Source of the DNA: Candidatus Arcticimaribacter sp. UBA7428
GTDB taxonomy: Bacteria; Bacteroidota; Bacteroidia; Flavobacteriales; Flavobacteriaceae
Assembly (NCBI GenBank): GCA_002477625.1
Contig: DLQQ01000058.1
Span: forward strand, 18,621 to 43,538
Reading direction: 5' to 3'
DNA length: 24,918 nt
A program made the translations under genes and the position numbers. This document shows positions 23,873-24,918 of the stretch, in pieces (position 1 is the first letter of the stretch; the number at the start of each line of letters is the position of its first letter). The notes beneath the pieces are model-generated. The model saw nothing but the letters and a program-made list of their open reading frames with translations, had not been told where the DNA came from and made no database searches.

Positions 23873-24667
23873 TTAATTTTGGTAAGCAATGGTTTGGGCT
23901 TCCTCCGATGGTATCTCTTCTGTAGAAGTTTCTTCCATAATTTCTTCTACTGGTTTTGAAATCGCACGTTTGAAGTAAGGGGTATAATGTGCCAAGCGTT
24001 CAGAAATCATATCGGTTACACCGTCACCTGTGATGGTAGCACCAGAGATTGCATCTACTTCGTGGTCATCTTTGTCGTTTCCTAAAGGATCATTATTCGT
24101 TTTAGAAACAGCAATCCCAACAAGAGTTCCGTTGGCATCGGTTATTTTTTCACCTACAAAGCGGTCTTGAAACCACTGTTGCGTAATTTCAGCTCCTAAA
24201 CCAGCAGTTTCTCCTTTGTGATCAAATACGGCTCCTTTGATAGTTCTCATATCGCTTTCAAGAGCGATATACCCCCAAATTGCATCCCACAGACCAGCTC
24301 CACGCAAGGGAACGATATAGAAAGTTTCGTCTTTGACTTCCGCTACATATAACGGAAAGCGTTGTTGTTCAACCGGTTTTTTAACCTCAGTACCCAGTTG
24401 AATTTTAAACGCATTCACCTCATCATCGGACTCACCTTCAAGAGTAAGTGCCAATTGCTGTGTTACGTATTCGTTGTACAATTTTTCAGCGCCATCCCGA
24501 TCAGTTTGGATTCCAATTGTGGACAGGATATTTTGCATTTGTTCTTTACGAACATTTTCGTCTTGCTTACTTTTGAGTGAGGTCGCAGTAAAAGCCAAAG
24601 AAGAGGCTACTACAAAAACCATTATCGCTGCAAAAAGAAAGGTATAAGAATTACTATCTCTATTCAT
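23873..24667 (-). CDS. nqrC: Na+-translocating NADH:quinone reductase subunit C
   Basis: The subunit carrying a covalently bound FMN on the periplasmic side. The 264-residue protein has one N-terminal membrane helix (about 9-28) and a periplasmic FMN-binding domain. The attachment motif SGAT is at 208-211 (DAISGATITGDGVTDM), so Thr211 is the predicted flavinylation site and the nearby ApbE the expected enzyme. Other family features are GAGLWDAIWGYIAL and GETAGLGAEI. The ATG at 24667 is chosen; a longer frame to 24700 would overlap nqrB. The C-terminus is rich in Glu (about residues 240-260). Confidence 0.95.
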   Translation of the reverse strand: MNRDSNSYTFLFAAIMVFVVASSLAFTATSLKSKQDENVRKEQMQNILSTIGIQTDRDGAEKLYNEYVTQQLALTLEGESDDEVNAFKIQLGTEVKKPVEQQRFPLYVAEVKDETFYIVPLRGAGLWDAIWGYIALESDMRTIKGAVFDHKGETAGLGAEITQQWFQDRFVGEKITDANGTLVGIAVSKTNNDPLGNDKDDHEVDAISGATITGDGVTDMISERLAHYTPYFKRAISKPVEEIMEETSTEEIPSEEAQTIAYQN

Positions 24668-24669
24668 AA

Positions 24670-24918
24670 TTAAGCTGTTTTTAATTGATTTGATGCCCAA
24701 CGTTTTTTACGTTTAGAAATATTGGCTTCAACTACATAGTGATCAATTGTTGGTGCGAATACGTTCATTAAAAGAATTGCAAGCATTACACCTTCTGGAT
24801 ATGCTGGGTTGAATACGCGAATCAGAATACAGAAGATACCGACCAGAATTCCGTAAATCCATTTTCCTTTATTGGTTTGTGCGGCAGACACTGGATCGGT
24901 TGCCATAAAGACAATACC
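24670..24918 (-). CDS. nqrB: Na+-translocating NADH:quinone reductase subunit B, C-terminal part (cut by window edge)
   Basis: The last 82 residues of NqrB; the gene continues beyond the window. The visible part begins [20 protein letters not shown], a conserved NqrB segment, followed by two membrane helices and [38 protein letters not shown]. NqrB carries FMN and riboflavin and is central to sodium pumping; its own flavinylation threonine is outside the window. nqrC begins 2 bases after its stop. Confidence 0.95.
   Translation of the reverse strand, partial: GIVFMATDPVSAAQTNKGKWIYGILVGIFCILIRVFNPAYPEGVMLAILLMNVFAPTIDHYVVEANISKRKKRWASNQLKTA

Noticed and set aside
1..24918. A defence island, CRISPR array, transposon, tRNA cluster or prophage.
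   Set aside because: All long frames are core metabolic or cellular genes, gaps are short, and I saw no repeats, integrase or transposase, or cloverleaf sequences.

Overview
The window looks like chromosomal housekeeping DNA from a Flavobacteriaceae-like member of the Bacteroidota, probably marine. Three things support this. The DNA is AT-rich. The promoters follow the Bacteroidota pattern (TTG/TTTG, then TAnnTTTG), with A-rich leaders instead of Shine-Dalgarno sites. Gene neighbourhoods are flavobacterial in style: PASTA protein divergent from ddl-coaD, Nudix divergent from pyrE, rsfS-ftsH-LUD-cdsA-psd, and nqrBCDEF followed by a small conserved protein and apbE. I see no rRNA, tRNA, CRISPR array, insertion sequence or prophage. 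No gene-free stretch reaches 300 bases.

Layout. Positions 1-63 (minus) hold the first codons of a membrane-anchored protein, probably the PASTA protein. It is divergent from ddl and coaD (168-1617), for peptidoglycan D-Ala-D-Ala and coenzyme A. Next come a Nudix hydrolase (minus) and pyrE (plus), whose start codons are 6 bases apart, then birA (minus). The plus-strand operon rsfS-ftsH-LUD protein-cdsA-psd (3648-8024) joins ribosome silencing, membrane proteolysis and phospholipid synthesis. valS (minus) follows, divergent from a DUF1573 secreted protein. Positions 11179-12285 hold a broken aspartyl-protease/PDZ gene. Then come a class I aminotransferase and murB (plus), dtd and rsgA (minus), and a coupled plus-strand chain gpmI-thioredoxin-like lipoprotein-map-methyltransferase (16173-19823). 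The right end (19825-24918, minus) is the Na+-translocating NADH:quinone reductase operon from the 3' end of nqrB through nqrF, a hairpin terminator, an uncharacterised 126-residue protein and apbE.

How the genes work together. ApbE is the expected flavin transferase that attaches FMN to NqrC (SGAT at 208-211) and NqrB, so the right end is a functional module of respiratory pump, cofactor-loading enzyme and one unknown partner. ddl and murB serve the wall, cdsA and psd serve phosphatidylethanolamine synthesis, and rsfS and rsgA act on ribosomal subunits.

Most notable points: (1) the aspartyl-protease/PDZ gene carries two independent lesions, an internal deletion that removes the first catalytic-Asp segment and a one-base frameshift; (2) the 126-residue nqr/apbE-linked protein resembles the core of a degenerate PD-(D/E)XK fold; (3) the pyrE promoter predicts an almost leaderless mRNA and overlaps the start of the divergent Nudix gene; (4) all six convergent gene pairs overlap or nearly touch and show no terminator.
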